This document shows positions 16,743-23,400 of a stretch of 25,230 nucleotides of DNA, one piece after another. Positions within the stretch are counted from its first letter, which is position 1. The number at the start of each line of letters is the position of its first letter. The notes beneath the pieces are model-generated. The model searched no databases, was not told where the DNA came from, and worked only from the letters and a program-made list of their open reading frames with translations. The position numbers were made by a program, and so were the translations under genes. The DNA lies in contig DKVI01000028.1 in NCBI GenBank assembly GCA_002491115.1, positions 1 through 25,230 of the forward strand, read 5' to 3'. Source of the DNA: Lachnospiraceae bacterium UBA7182 (GTDB taxonomy: Bacteria > Bacillota > Clostridia > Lachnospirales > Lachnospiraceae).

Positions 16743-16771
16743 ATTGTATACCATCTGACAGGCTACTTCAA
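16743..16771 (-). promoter_or_regulatory. Predicted promoter of the hydrolase-like gene
   Basis: On the minus strand TTGAAG (16771-16766), 17-nt spacer, TACAAT (16748-16743). It would start transcription about 13-15 nt upstream of the ATG, leaving room for the AGGGG ribosome site. Only 22 bp separate it from the divergent glycosidase promoter. Confidence 0.65.
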
Positions 16772-16793
16772 TAGAAAATTAAAAGGAATACGC

Positions 16794-16822
16794 TTTACTT
16801 GCTTTCTGGTTCATGATAGAAT
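16794..16822 (+). promoter_or_regulatory. Predicted promoter of the GH1 gene
   Basis: TTTACT (16794-16799), 17-nt spacer ending in TGA (extended -10 form), TAGAAT (16817-16822). Transcription would start near 16829. No catabolite-control (cre) site or terminator-antiterminator hairpin is evident between it and the gene. Confidence 0.7.
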
Positions 16823-16861
16823 GATTCCGAAGAAAATAAAATAATGACAGAGGTATTGTTT

Positions 16862-18280
16862 ATGTTACATAAAAATATAACAGCGTTTCCGGAAAATTTT
16901 CTGTGGGGCGCCAGCACATCTGCGTATCAGGTGGAGGGCGCCAGTTTAGAGGACGGCAAAGGTCCTTCCTGTCAGGATGTAAAAGAGATCCCGAAAGGTA
17001 CTTCAGACCTGCGCGTGTGCGCGGATCAGTATCATCGTTATAAGGAAGATATTGCCCTTATGGCAGAGATGGGCTTTAAAACATATCGCTTTTCCGTGTC
17101 CTGGAGCCGGATTCTGCCTGACGGAACCGGAGCGGTCAATCCAAAGGGAATCGCGTATTATAACCGTCTGATTGATGAATGTCTGAAATATGGGATAGAG
17201 CCCCTTGTGACAATGTTTCATTTTGATATGCCGGCGTCTTTGGACCGGCGCGGTTCCTGGTCCAACAGAGAATCCGTGGACTGGTTTGTGAATTTTGCGA
17301 AGATTTTATTTGAAAACTACGGGGACCGGGTAAAATACTGGCTGACGATCAATGAGCAGAATATGCTTACTCTGTTTGGTCCTACCATTGGTACTTTGAT
17401 GATTCCGGAAGGTACAAAGAATGTTTTAAAGGAGACCTATCAGCAAAATCACCATATGCTGGTAGCACAGGCAAAAGCCATGGCTTTGTGCCATGAGATG
17501 CTGCCGGAAGCTAAGATCGGACCTGCGCCTAATATCTCTCTTGTATATCCGGCGACCTGTAAACCGAAAGATATACTGGCAGCGCAGAATTTCAATGCGC
17601 TGCGTAACTGGCTGTATCTGGATATGGCTGTCTATGGAAGATATAATGATCTGGTATGGGCGTATCTGAAAGAGCATGACGCTCTTCCTCAGTTCGCTGA
17701 AGAAGATGAGGAAATCTTAAAAAGCGGACATCCTGATTTCATCGGCTTTAATTATTATAATTCAACGACCTGTCAATGGAGCGATTCTTTTGAAGCGTTA
17801 AAGGATTCTTCTTCACCTTTAGATGTAGCAGGAATGTTTGAGGGGGCTAAAAACCCATATCTTCCGGTAACAGAATTTAACTGGGAGATTGATCCGGATG
17901 GATTCAGAGCTACCATCCGGGAAGTGTATTCCCGGTATCACCTGCCTATGGTAATCACGGAAAACGGGTTGGGAGCTTATGATAAGCTGACAGAAGACGG
18001 AAAAGTGCATGATCCTTACAGAATTGATTTCCTTCGCAGGCACATTGAACAGATGAGGTTGGCAATTGAAGACGGATGCGATATGATGGGATATTGTCCC
18101 TGGTCTGCGGTGGATCTGATCTCCACGCATGAAGGCATGGTAAAAAGATATGGATTTATCTATGTGGATCGGGATGAGTTTAATCTGAAAACTTTAGACA
18201 GATATCGGAAGGATTCTTTTTACTGGTATAAAAAAGTCATTGCTTCAAATGGAAAAGATCTGGATAATTGTTTCACGTGA
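16862..18280 (+). CDS. Glycoside hydrolase family 1, likely 6-phospho-beta-glucosidase
   Basis: A retaining family 1 glycosidase of 472 residues. The acid/base is Glu165 in LTINEQNM and the nucleophile Glu367 in ITENGLG. The N-terminus has the family mark FLWGASTSAYQVEGA. Near the C-terminus Ser421, Lys428 and Tyr430 (STHEGMVKRYGF) give the S-x6-K-x-Y set that binds the phosphate in 6-phospho-beta-glycosidases, so a phosphorylated beta-glucoside brought in by a PTS is the likely substrate. No PTS gene is in the window. Start 16862 has GAGG 8 nt upstream; an ATG at 16844 in frame lacks a ribosome site. The last codons and stop form parS. Confidence 0.9.
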   Translation: MLHKNITAFPENFLWGASTSAYQVEGASLEDGKGPSCQDVKEIPKGTSDLRVCADQYHRYKEDIALMAEMGFKTYRFSVSWSRILPDGTGAVNPKGIAYYNRLIDECLKYGIEPLVTMFHFDMPASLDRRGSWSNRESVDWFVNFAKILFENYGDRVKYWLTINEQNMLTLFGPTIGTLMIPEGTKNVLKETYQQNHHMLVAQAKAMALCHEMLPEAKIGPAPNISLVYPATCKPKDILAAQNFNALRNWLYLDMAVYGRYNDLVWAYLKEHDALPQFAEEDEEILKSGHPDFIGFNYYNSTTCQWSDSFEALKDSSSPLDVAGMFEGAKNPYLPVTEFNWEIDPDGFRATIREVYSRYHLPMVITENGLGAYDKLTEDGKVHDPYRIDFLRRHIEQMRLAIEDGCDMMGYCPWSAVDLISTHEGMVKRYGFIYVDRDEFNLKTLDRYRKDSFYWYKKVIASNGKDLDNCFT

Positions 18281-18284
18281 AACA
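18269..18284. promoter_or_regulatory. parS: parS centromere site
   Basis: TGTTTCACGTGAAACA, a perfect 16-bp palindrome identical to the B. subtilis-type parS consensus bound by ParB. It lies about 50 bp before parA and about 9.4 kb from the main DnaA-box cluster. The bases 18269-18280 are also the last codons Cys-Phe-Thr and the TGA stop of the glycosidase gene. I saw no second exact copy in the window. Confidence 0.97.
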
Positions 18285-18331
18285 TTTTAACGGGTTGTAT
18301 GGATACACGGACAAAATAATAAGGAGAAACA

Positions 18332-19108
18332 GTGGGAAGAATTATTGCAATTGCGAATCAGAAGGGCGGGGTCGGCAAGACAACGACAGCGATTAATCTG
18401 TCGGCATGTCTGGCGGAAGTCGGACAGAAAGTATTGACGATTGACATTGACCCTCAGGGAAATACGACCAGCGGGCTGGGTGTTGATAAAAATATGGTTG
18501 AAAACAGCGTGTATGGCCTGATGCTGAAAGAATATACCATAGAAGAATGTATCATTGAAACAGAGATAGAGAACCAGTCCCTGGTGCCGTCTGATGTGAA
18601 TCTGGCAGGAGCTGAGATCGAATTAATCGGCATTGAAGAAAAAGAGTTTATTTTAAAAAAAGAAGTGGAAAAAGTTGCAGATAAGTATGATTTCATTATC
18701 ATTGACTGTCCGCCTTCTTTAAATATGCTGACGGTTAATGCACTGACAACAGCAAATACAGTATTAGTGCCGATTCAATGCGAATATTATGCACTGGAAG
18801 GTTTGAGCCAGCTAATTCGTACGATCGATCTGGTACAGGAGAGATTGAATCCGGATCTGGAAATCGAGGGTATCGTATTTACCATGTATGATGCAAGGAC
18901 AAATCTTTCACTTCAGGTGGTGGAAAATGTAAAAGATTATCTGCATCAAAGTATCTATAAGACGATTATCCCGAGAAATGTGCGCCTGGCGGAAGCGCCC
19001 AGCCACGGGATGCCCATCAATCTGTATGACGGAAAATCTACAGGCGCTGAAAGTTATCGTATGCTGGCTCAGGAGGTATTGCATAAAGGAGAGAAAGAAT
19101 GGCAGTAA
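18332..19108 (+). CDS. parA: Chromosome partitioning ATPase ParA (Soj)
   Basis: ParA/Soj is a deviant-Walker ATPase that, with ParB-parS, drives origin segregation and in Bacillota adjusts DnaA activity. 258 residues: KGGVGKTT at 11-18, then DIDPQGNTTSGLG, and FIIIDCPPSLNMLTVNA as Walker B. It starts at a GTG, with AAGGAG 5 nt before it. It overlaps parB by 10 nt. No clear promoter lies between parS and the GTG, so it may be read from the glycosidase promoter or from one I cannot recognise. Confidence 0.97.
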   Translation: MGRIIAIANQKGGVGKTTTAINLSACLAEVGQKVLTIDIDPQGNTTSGLGVDKNMVENSVYGLMLKEYTIEECIIETEIENQSLVPSDVNLAGAEIELIGIEEKEFILKKEVEKVADKYDFIIIDCPPSLNMLTVNALTTANTVLVPIQCEYYALEGLSQLIRTIDLVQERLNPDLEIEGIVFTMYDARTNLSLQVVENVKDYLHQSIYKTIIPRNVRLAEAPSHGMPINLYDGKSTGAESYRMLAQEVLHKGEKEWQ

Positions 19109-20004
19109 AAAGGGGAGGACTTGGAAAAGGTCTGGACAGCCTGATCCCGGATAACGGGAAAACCCCGGCGGGTGAAAAAAAAGTAAAAGTCGTTGAAAAA
19201 GTAGTTGAAAAGATCGTAGAAAAACCTGTAGAAGTAAAGGTGAAGATCAATCAGGTGGAACCGAACCGGGATCAGCCAAGGAAGAAGTTCGATGAGGACG
19301 CTTTACAGGAACTTGCGGATTCGATTCGGCAGTTTGGAGTACTTCAGCCTTTAATTGTACAGGAAAAAGAGGATTATTATGCGATTGTGGCAGGAGAGAG
19401 ACGATGGCGAGCCGCAAAAATGGCAGGATTAAGCGAGATTCCGGTTATTATACGGGAAATGACAGACCGGGAACTGGTAGAAGTATCCTTAATTGAAAAT
19501 ATTCAGAGAGAAAATTTAAATCCCATTGAAGAAGCGGTTGCGTTTAAGCGTCTGCTGACGGAATTTCAGTTAAAACAGGAAGAAGTCGCCGAGCGTGTGT
19601 CCAAGAGCAGGGCAGCAGTGACTAATTCTATGCGTCTGTTAAAATTGGATGAGCGTGTACAGCAGATGATGATTGACGAACAGTTGACCACGGGACATGC
19701 GAGGGCGCTTTTGGCAATTGAAGATCCGGAACTGCAGTTTCAGACAGCCGGCCGTATTTTTAATGAAAAATTGAGTGTCCGTGAAGTGGAAAAGCTGGTA
19801 AAGAATCTGGGAAAGAAAAAAACAGAGAAAAAAGAGGAAGATCCACAGCAAAAGGCAGTATTTCAGGATCTGGAAGAACGAATGAAGGCTGCCCTTGGAA
19901 CAAAAGTATCCATAAACAGGAAAGATAATCAAAAAGGAAGGATCGAGATTGAATATTATTCCATAGAGGAACTGGAACGATTAATGGAAATTTTTATAAA
20001 GTAG
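19099..20004 (+). CDS. parB: Chromosome partitioning protein ParB (Spo0J)
   Basis: ParB loads at parS as a CTP-dependent clamp and spreads on DNA. 301 residues: N-terminal GGLGKGLDSLIP (ParA-interacting), a Val-Glu-Lys-rich linker (31-49), the CTPase core with GERRWR (99-104) and ENIQRENLNP (133-142), a helix-turn-helix near 157-178, and a C-terminal dimerisation segment. Three GERRxR-box residues needed for CTP binding are present. The ATG lies inside the end of parA, with AAAGGAG upstream. Both genes sit next to a perfect parS. Confidence 0.97.
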   Translation: MAVKRGGLGKGLDSLIPDNGKTPAGEKKVKVVEKVVEKIVEKPVEVKVKINQVEPNRDQPRKKFDEDALQELADSIRQFGVLQPLIVQEKEDYYAIVAGERRWRAAKMAGLSEIPVIIREMTDRELVEVSLIENIQRENLNPIEEAVAFKRLLTEFQLKQEEVAERVSKSRAAVTNSMRLLKLDERVQQMMIDEQLTTGHARALLAIEDPELQFQTAGRIFNEKLSVREVEKLVKNLGKKKTEKKEEDPQQKAVFQDLEERMKAALGTKVSINRKDNQKGRIEIEYYSIEELERLMEIFIK

Positions 20005-20046
20005 ACATAAAATAAAAAAAGTAGTATTTTATACGGAGGATAAAGA

Positions 20047-20571
20047 ATGAACAGCCCTATATTGGAGTATTTGGCATCCTATGGTATAGATCCGGCTTAT
20101 ATTATCATCGGATTGCTGGCAGTTGTTTTTATTTTACTCATTTTATATATTATGGTTGTGTGTAAAATGCGAAAGCTTTTCCGCATTTATAACCGGTTTA
20201 TGAAAGGAAAGGACATGGAATCCATGGAGGATGTCATTATGTCTCAGTTTGACCGGATGGAAACGCTGGAGCAGTCTGTGGAAGAAAACACCGGAAATAT
20301 TAAGAAGATGGAGGAAAACCTGCAGAAAGCCTATCAGAAAGTCGGGCTTGTAAAATACGATGCGTTCCGTGAGATGAGCGGGTCACTTAGTTATTCTTTT
20401 GCTCTTTTGGACCGGAAGGATAACGGAGTGGTGATCAGTTCCATGTACAGCAGAGAAGGTTGTTATTCCTATGCAAAAGAGATTATTCATGGAGAATCTG
20501 CCATTAATTTGTCGGAAGAAGAAAAAGAGGCGCTTAAAAAAGCAATAAATGTAGATAAAATTCAAGATTAA
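20047..20571 (+). CDS. DUF4446 family membrane protein
   Basis: 174 residues with one N-terminal membrane helix (about 17-39, IIIGLLAVVFILLILYIMVV) and then a basic stretch, a predicted coiled coil (about 57-98, MESMEDVIMSQFDRMETLEQ onward) and the DUF4446 core VGLVKYDAFREMSGSLSYSF, LLDRKDNGVVISSMYSREGC. The core is placed in the cytoplasm by the basic residues after the helix. Function is not known; family members often lie just downstream of parB in Clostridia. GGAGGA precedes the ATG. It follows parB by 42 nt and is likely in the same operon. Confidence 0.85.
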   Translation: MNSPILEYLASYGIDPAYIIIGLLAVVFILLILYIMVVCKMRKLFRIYNRFMKGKDMESMEDVIMSQFDRMETLEQSVEENTGNIKKMEENLQKAYQKVGLVKYDAFREMSGSLSYSFALLDRKDNGVVISSMYSREGCYSYAKEIIHGESAINLSEEEKEALKKAINVDKIQD

Positions 20572-20583
20572 GCTTAAAATAAC

Positions 20584-20612
20584 TTGCAAAATTGTGGATA
20601 CTATCATAAGAT
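20584..20612 (+). promoter_or_regulatory. Possible serS promoter
   Basis: TTGCAA (20584-20589), 17-nt spacer, TAAGAT (20607-20612). Both hexamers have mismatches but spacing is ideal. Transcription would begin near 20619, leaving a short leader. No T-box is present in this 84-nt gap. Confidence 0.45.
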
Positions 20613-20655
20613 AAAGTCTGGAGTTAAATGGAAATACAGGAGGAGTATAGAAAAA

Positions 20656-21933
20656 ATGTTAGATTTGAAGTTTGTCAGAGAAAATCCTGACATTGTTAAG
20701 CAGAATATAAGAAATAAATTTCAGGATCAGAAATTGCCTTTGGTTGACGAAGTGATAGAATTTGATGCCAGAAGAAGAGCTGCGCAGCAGGAAGCGGACA
20801 AGCTTCGCGCAGAGCGCAACAAGCTTTCCAGGCAGATCGGTGCTCTGATGGGACAGGGTAAAAAAGAAGAAGCAGAAGCAATCAAAAGACAGGTAGCCGA
20901 AAGCGCTGAAAAGCTGGAAAGACTTTCGGTGGAAGAAAAAGAACTGGATCAGAAAGTGACTGATATTATGCTGGTGATTCCCAATATTATTGATCCCAGC
21001 GTTCCGATCGGAAAAGATGATTCAGAAAATGTGGAGATTCAAAGATACGGCGAGCCGAAAGTGCCGGATTTTGAGATTCCGTACCATACAGAGATCATGG
21101 AGCGTTTAAACGGGATTGATCTTGACAGCGCGCGAAAGGTAGCCGGTAACGGTTTTTATTATCTGATGGGAGATATTGCGAGACTTCACTCGGCAGTCAT
21201 TTCTTATGCCAGAGACTTTATGATTAACAGGGGATTTACTTACTGTGTACCTCCCTTTATGATCCGCAGTAACGTAGTAACCGGCGTTATGAGTTTCGCG
21301 GAAATGGATGCTATGATGTACAAAATCGAGGGAGAGGACCTCTATTTAATTGGTACCAGCGAACATTCCATGATCGGCAGATTTATTGATACGATCATTC
21401 CGGAGGAAAAGCTTCCTTATACATTGACCAGTTATTCGCCCTGTTTCAGAAAAGAGAAGGGAGCTCACGGGATCGAGGAGCGCGGTGTGTATCGGATTCA
21501 TCAGTTTGAAAAGCAGGAGATGATCGTCGTCTGCAGGCCGGAAGAAAGTCCTGTGTGGTTTGATAAATTATGGCAGAATACGGTGGATTTATTTCGTTCT
21601 ATGGATATTCCTGTCCGTACACTGGAATGCTGCTCCGGTGATCTGGCAGATCTGAAAGTAAAATCCATCGATGTGGAAGCCTGGTCTCCCCGTCAGAAAA
21701 AGTATTTCGAAGTGGGCAGCTGCTCCAATTTAGGAGATGCCCAGGCAAGAAGATTAAAAATACGCGTGGACGGTGAAAATGGCAAGTACTTTGCGCATAC
21801 ACTGAATAATACGGTAGTGGCTCCGCCGCGTATGCTGATCGCGTTTTTGGAGAATCATCTTCAGGAGGACGGAAGCGTCCGTATTCCGGAAGTGCTGCGT
21901 CCCTATATGGGCGGATTGACAGAGTTAAGGTAA
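20656..21933 (+). CDS. serS: Serine-tRNA ligase
   Basis: SerRS charges tRNA-Ser (and tRNA-Sec) with serine. From the ATG at 20656, with AGGAGGAG about 10 nt upstream, the protein is 425 residues and begins MLDLKFVRENPDIVKQNI, the canonical start; an upstream in-frame extension is not supported. The N-terminal coiled-coil arm that grips the long variable arm of tRNA-Ser is at about 30-105. Class II motif 2 is CFRKEKGAHG with RIHQFEK, and motif 3 is LNNTVVAPPRMLIAFLEN, close to the Thermus form rather than the E. coli form. The end is PEVLRPYMGG. Confidence 0.97.
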   Translation: MLDLKFVRENPDIVKQNIRNKFQDQKLPLVDEVIEFDARRRAAQQEADKLRAERNKLSRQIGALMGQGKKEEAEAIKRQVAESAEKLERLSVEEKELDQKVTDIMLVIPNIIDPSVPIGKDDSENVEIQRYGEPKVPDFEIPYHTEIMERLNGIDLDSARKVAGNGFYYLMGDIARLHSAVISYARDFMINRGFTYCVPPFMIRSNVVTGVMSFAEMDAMMYKIEGEDLYLIGTSEHSMIGRFIDTIIPEEKLPYTLTSYSPCFRKEKGAHGIEERGVYRIHQFEKQEMIVVCRPEESPVWFDKLWQNTVDLFRSMDIPVRTLECCSGDLADLKVKSIDVEAWSPRQKKYFEVGSCSNLGDAQARRLKIRVDGENGKYFAHTLNNTVVAPPRMLIAFLENHLQEDGSVRIPEVLRPYMGGLTELR

Positions 21934-21964
21934 GAATTTAAAACAGTATCTACCTGAACACTAC

Positions 21965-22013
21965 CCGGAAGGATTTCAGGATATACGTTTTTGGCGTCCG
22001 GAAATCCTTTCGG
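21965..22013. other. 13-bp stem-loop between serS and DUF3881 gene
   Basis: CCGGAAGGATTTC (21965-21977) pairs with GAAATCCTTTCGG (22001-22013), with one G-T pair and a 23-nt loop. No T-run follows on the plus strand, so it is not a standard terminator. It ends 37 nt before the ribosome site of the next gene. Confidence 0.6.
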
Positions 22014-22063
22014 ACAGGGGTATTGTGAGCGGCGGATACGGAACTATAATAGGAGGTAACCTC

Positions 22064-22948
22064 TTGCATCGATATTTAAGGGCAGTTGGTTTTAGCGGCA
22101 TTCGGAAGAGGGAGGAATATGAAGAACTGGTGCATTTTACTTCTGAATGTTTTCAGACGGAGGAAACTGCGGTTACGGCAGAGGGGATGGATTTTTCCGA
22201 ACGCAGAAAGGCGTTTGCAGACCAGATGGGCCTGATGGTTCGGGGGGCGTATAATGAAAAAGATGAGTATCAGATCGAATACTGTGTCCCGTATTTTACC
22301 GGAAAGACAGAGAGATTCTATGAGGACATGGTGATTGAGCGGCATGCGGAAAAAGAATCCTATGCAGGTGTCTGTGATGATATGAATCTGGGCGTCTCTC
22401 TGATCTTTTATGTACAGAATGTAACAGAGTATTTGAACCGGAGACGCTATGGGATGATGGAACATGCCACAGCTTCTTTGGTTCTGTCGGGATTGTCGGT
22501 AGAGGGAAAGATTTTGATGCCTGTCTATCAGAGAATGCCGGTGGTATCTGAGATTAAAGCTTCCCAGGAACGCAGTCAGATGTTACAGGCTGCGAGAGAC
22601 GGGGACGAGGACGCCATTGAGAATCTGACGTTGGAAGATATGGATACTTATTCCATGATCTCCAGAAGGATTATGGAAGAAGACGTATTTTCTATTGTAA
22701 CAACCCATTTTATGCCATATGGCGTAGAGTGCGACCATTACAATGTGATGGGCGATATACTGAACGTGGAGCTTCGGGAAAATAACAAGACCAAAGAAAA
22801 GATCTATGTTATGACCATCGAGACGAATGGAATTATTATGGATGTGTGCATCAACGAGCAGGATCTGGTAGGCGAACCGGCTCCCGGAAGGAGATTTCGC
22901 GGAATAATTTGGCTCCAGGGTCTTGTACATTTTGAAGAAAAGTGGTAG
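22064..22948 (+). CDS. DUF3881 family protein
   Basis: A 294-residue soluble protein starting at TTG (MHRYLRAVGFSGIRKREEYE), chosen because AGGAGG lies 7 nt before it; an in-frame GTG at 22025 is possible but has a poorer site. The N-terminus MHRYLRAVGFS is, from memory, characteristic of DUF3881, seen mostly in Lachnospiraceae. Other segments include IEYCVPYFTGKTERFYEDMVIERH and PGRRFRGIIWLQG at the end. No membrane helix or signal peptide is visible. Function is unknown. It lies 130 nt downstream of serS and just before the tRNA-Arg region. Confidence 0.8.
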   Translation: MHRYLRAVGFSGIRKREEYEELVHFTSECFQTEETAVTAEGMDFSERRKAFADQMGLMVRGAYNEKDEYQIEYCVPYFTGKTERFYEDMVIERHAEKESYAGVCDDMNLGVSLIFYVQNVTEYLNRRRYGMMEHATASLVLSGLSVEGKILMPVYQRMPVVSEIKASQERSQMLQAARDGDEDAIENLTLEDMDTYSMISRRIMEEDVFSIVTTHFMPYGVECDHYNVMGDILNVELRENNKTKEKIYVMTIETNGIIMDVCINEQDLVGEPAPGRRFRGIIWLQGLVHFEEKW

Positions 22949-23010
22949 AATATACAAAGGTCAAAAATTTACAGGTGAATTGCCTGTTGAAAAGCAGGCT
23001 TCACATATAT
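22949..23010. other. Gap between DUF3881 gene and tRNA remnant
   Basis: 62 bases. It holds a small inverted repeat, GCCTG and CAGGC around ttgaaaag, and TATATG before the tRNA remnant, but no T-run or well-spaced promoter that I can support. Confidence 0.3.
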
Positions 23011-23112
23011 GTTTCCGTAGCTCAGCTGGATAGAGCGACCGCCTCCTAATATCCCGGTCATCAAAGTCCGTGGAGGTAAAAAAGCTCTTTTCATAAACTT
23101 CATATCGTTCGA
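23011..23112 (+). pseudogene. Broken tRNA-Arg, 5' half only
   Basis: Positions 23011-23049 read as the 5' half of a tRNA-Arg(CCU): acceptor GTTTCCG, D-arm GCTC...GAGC, anticodon strand ACCGC and loop CTCCTAA. The complementary GCGGT strand is not there; about 55 unrelated bases follow. Near 23108 GTTCGAGTCCTC looks like a T-loop and 3' T-stem but its partner strand is missing, and no acceptor strand to pair with GTTTCCG is found. GACCG and CGGTC could still close an oversized 13-nt loop. I take it as a tRNA gene broken by recombination, not as an intron-bearing gene. Confidence 0.75.
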
Positions 23113-23186
23113 GTCCTCGTAGCTCAGCTGGATAGAGCACACGCCTCCTAAGCGTGGGGTCGGAAGTTCAAATCTTCTCGGGGACG
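23113..23186 (+). tRNA. tRNA-Arg(CCU)
   Basis: A complete cloverleaf of 74 nt. Acceptor GTCCTCG pairs with CGGGGAC (one T-G pair) and G is the discriminator. D-arm GCTC/GAGC, anticodon stem CACGC/GCGTG with loop CTCCTAA (anticodon CCU), variable loop GGGTC, T-arm GGAAG/CTTCT with loop TTCAAAT. CCA is not encoded. It reads the rare codon AGG. Its 3' end borders an integrase-bearing region, so it is probably the integration target. Confidence 0.95.
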
Positions 23187-23190
23187 CTGG

Positions 23191-23223
23191 AATGCCGTAA
23201 CTTCAAGGGTTGCGGCATTTTTT
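23191..23223 (+). terminator. Rho-independent terminator after tRNA-Arg
   Basis: ATGCCGTAAC (23192-23201) pairs with GTTGCGGCAT (23209-23218), one T-G pair, 7-nt loop, followed by a run of six T. It begins 5 nt after the tRNA 3' end. Confidence 0.9.
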
Positions 23224-23400
23224 GTTCCTCCAGGGATTCCAACATAACCTCCTTTCATGGCTGTATTTTCGACCTGCCGCCTGTGGGGGAAGTCTTAAAA
23301 GGAATCGAACCCCCTGGCGGGAAAAACAAGGTCTGCTAATCATTCTGCTAATCTGTACTTTTATGTACTCCCGTTGCATCCCATGTTATCCTGTGTCGTT
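23224..23400. other. Noncoding att-side region between tRNA and integrase
   Basis: 177 bases without a supported gene. It contains TCTGCTAATC twice (23332-23341 and 23344-23353, 12-bp period), TGTACT twice (23354-23359 and 23364-23369, 10-bp period) and GGAATCGAACCCCC at 23301-23314, which on the minus strand looks like a tRNA T-loop sequence. These are candidates for integrase arm sites or an attachment remnant. Confidence 0.5.

Noticed and set aside
16844..16861. Upstream ATG extending the GH1 protein by six residues
   Set aside because: No ribosome site stands before it, while the ATG at 16862 has GAGG at 8 nt and gives the usual GH1 N-terminus.
20572..20655. T-box leader for serS
   Set aside because: The gap is 84 nt and lacks the T-box sequence and a terminator.
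22023..22050. TTGTGA-N16-TATAAT as a promoter for the DUF3881 gene
   Set aside because: Transcription would start at about 22057, after the AGGAGG ribosome site, leaving the message without it. Probably chance.
23050..23107. Group I intron in the first tRNA-Arg
   Set aside because: Anticodon-loop introns are known in bacterial tRNAs, but this insert is only about 55 nt and no matching 3' exon with an acceptor strand follows.
23168..23245. 25-codon minus-strand frame starting ATG TTG GAA after AAAGGAGG
   Set aside because: The start is too close to the AGGAGG, and the frame runs through the tRNA terminator and into the tRNA gene. No protein features.
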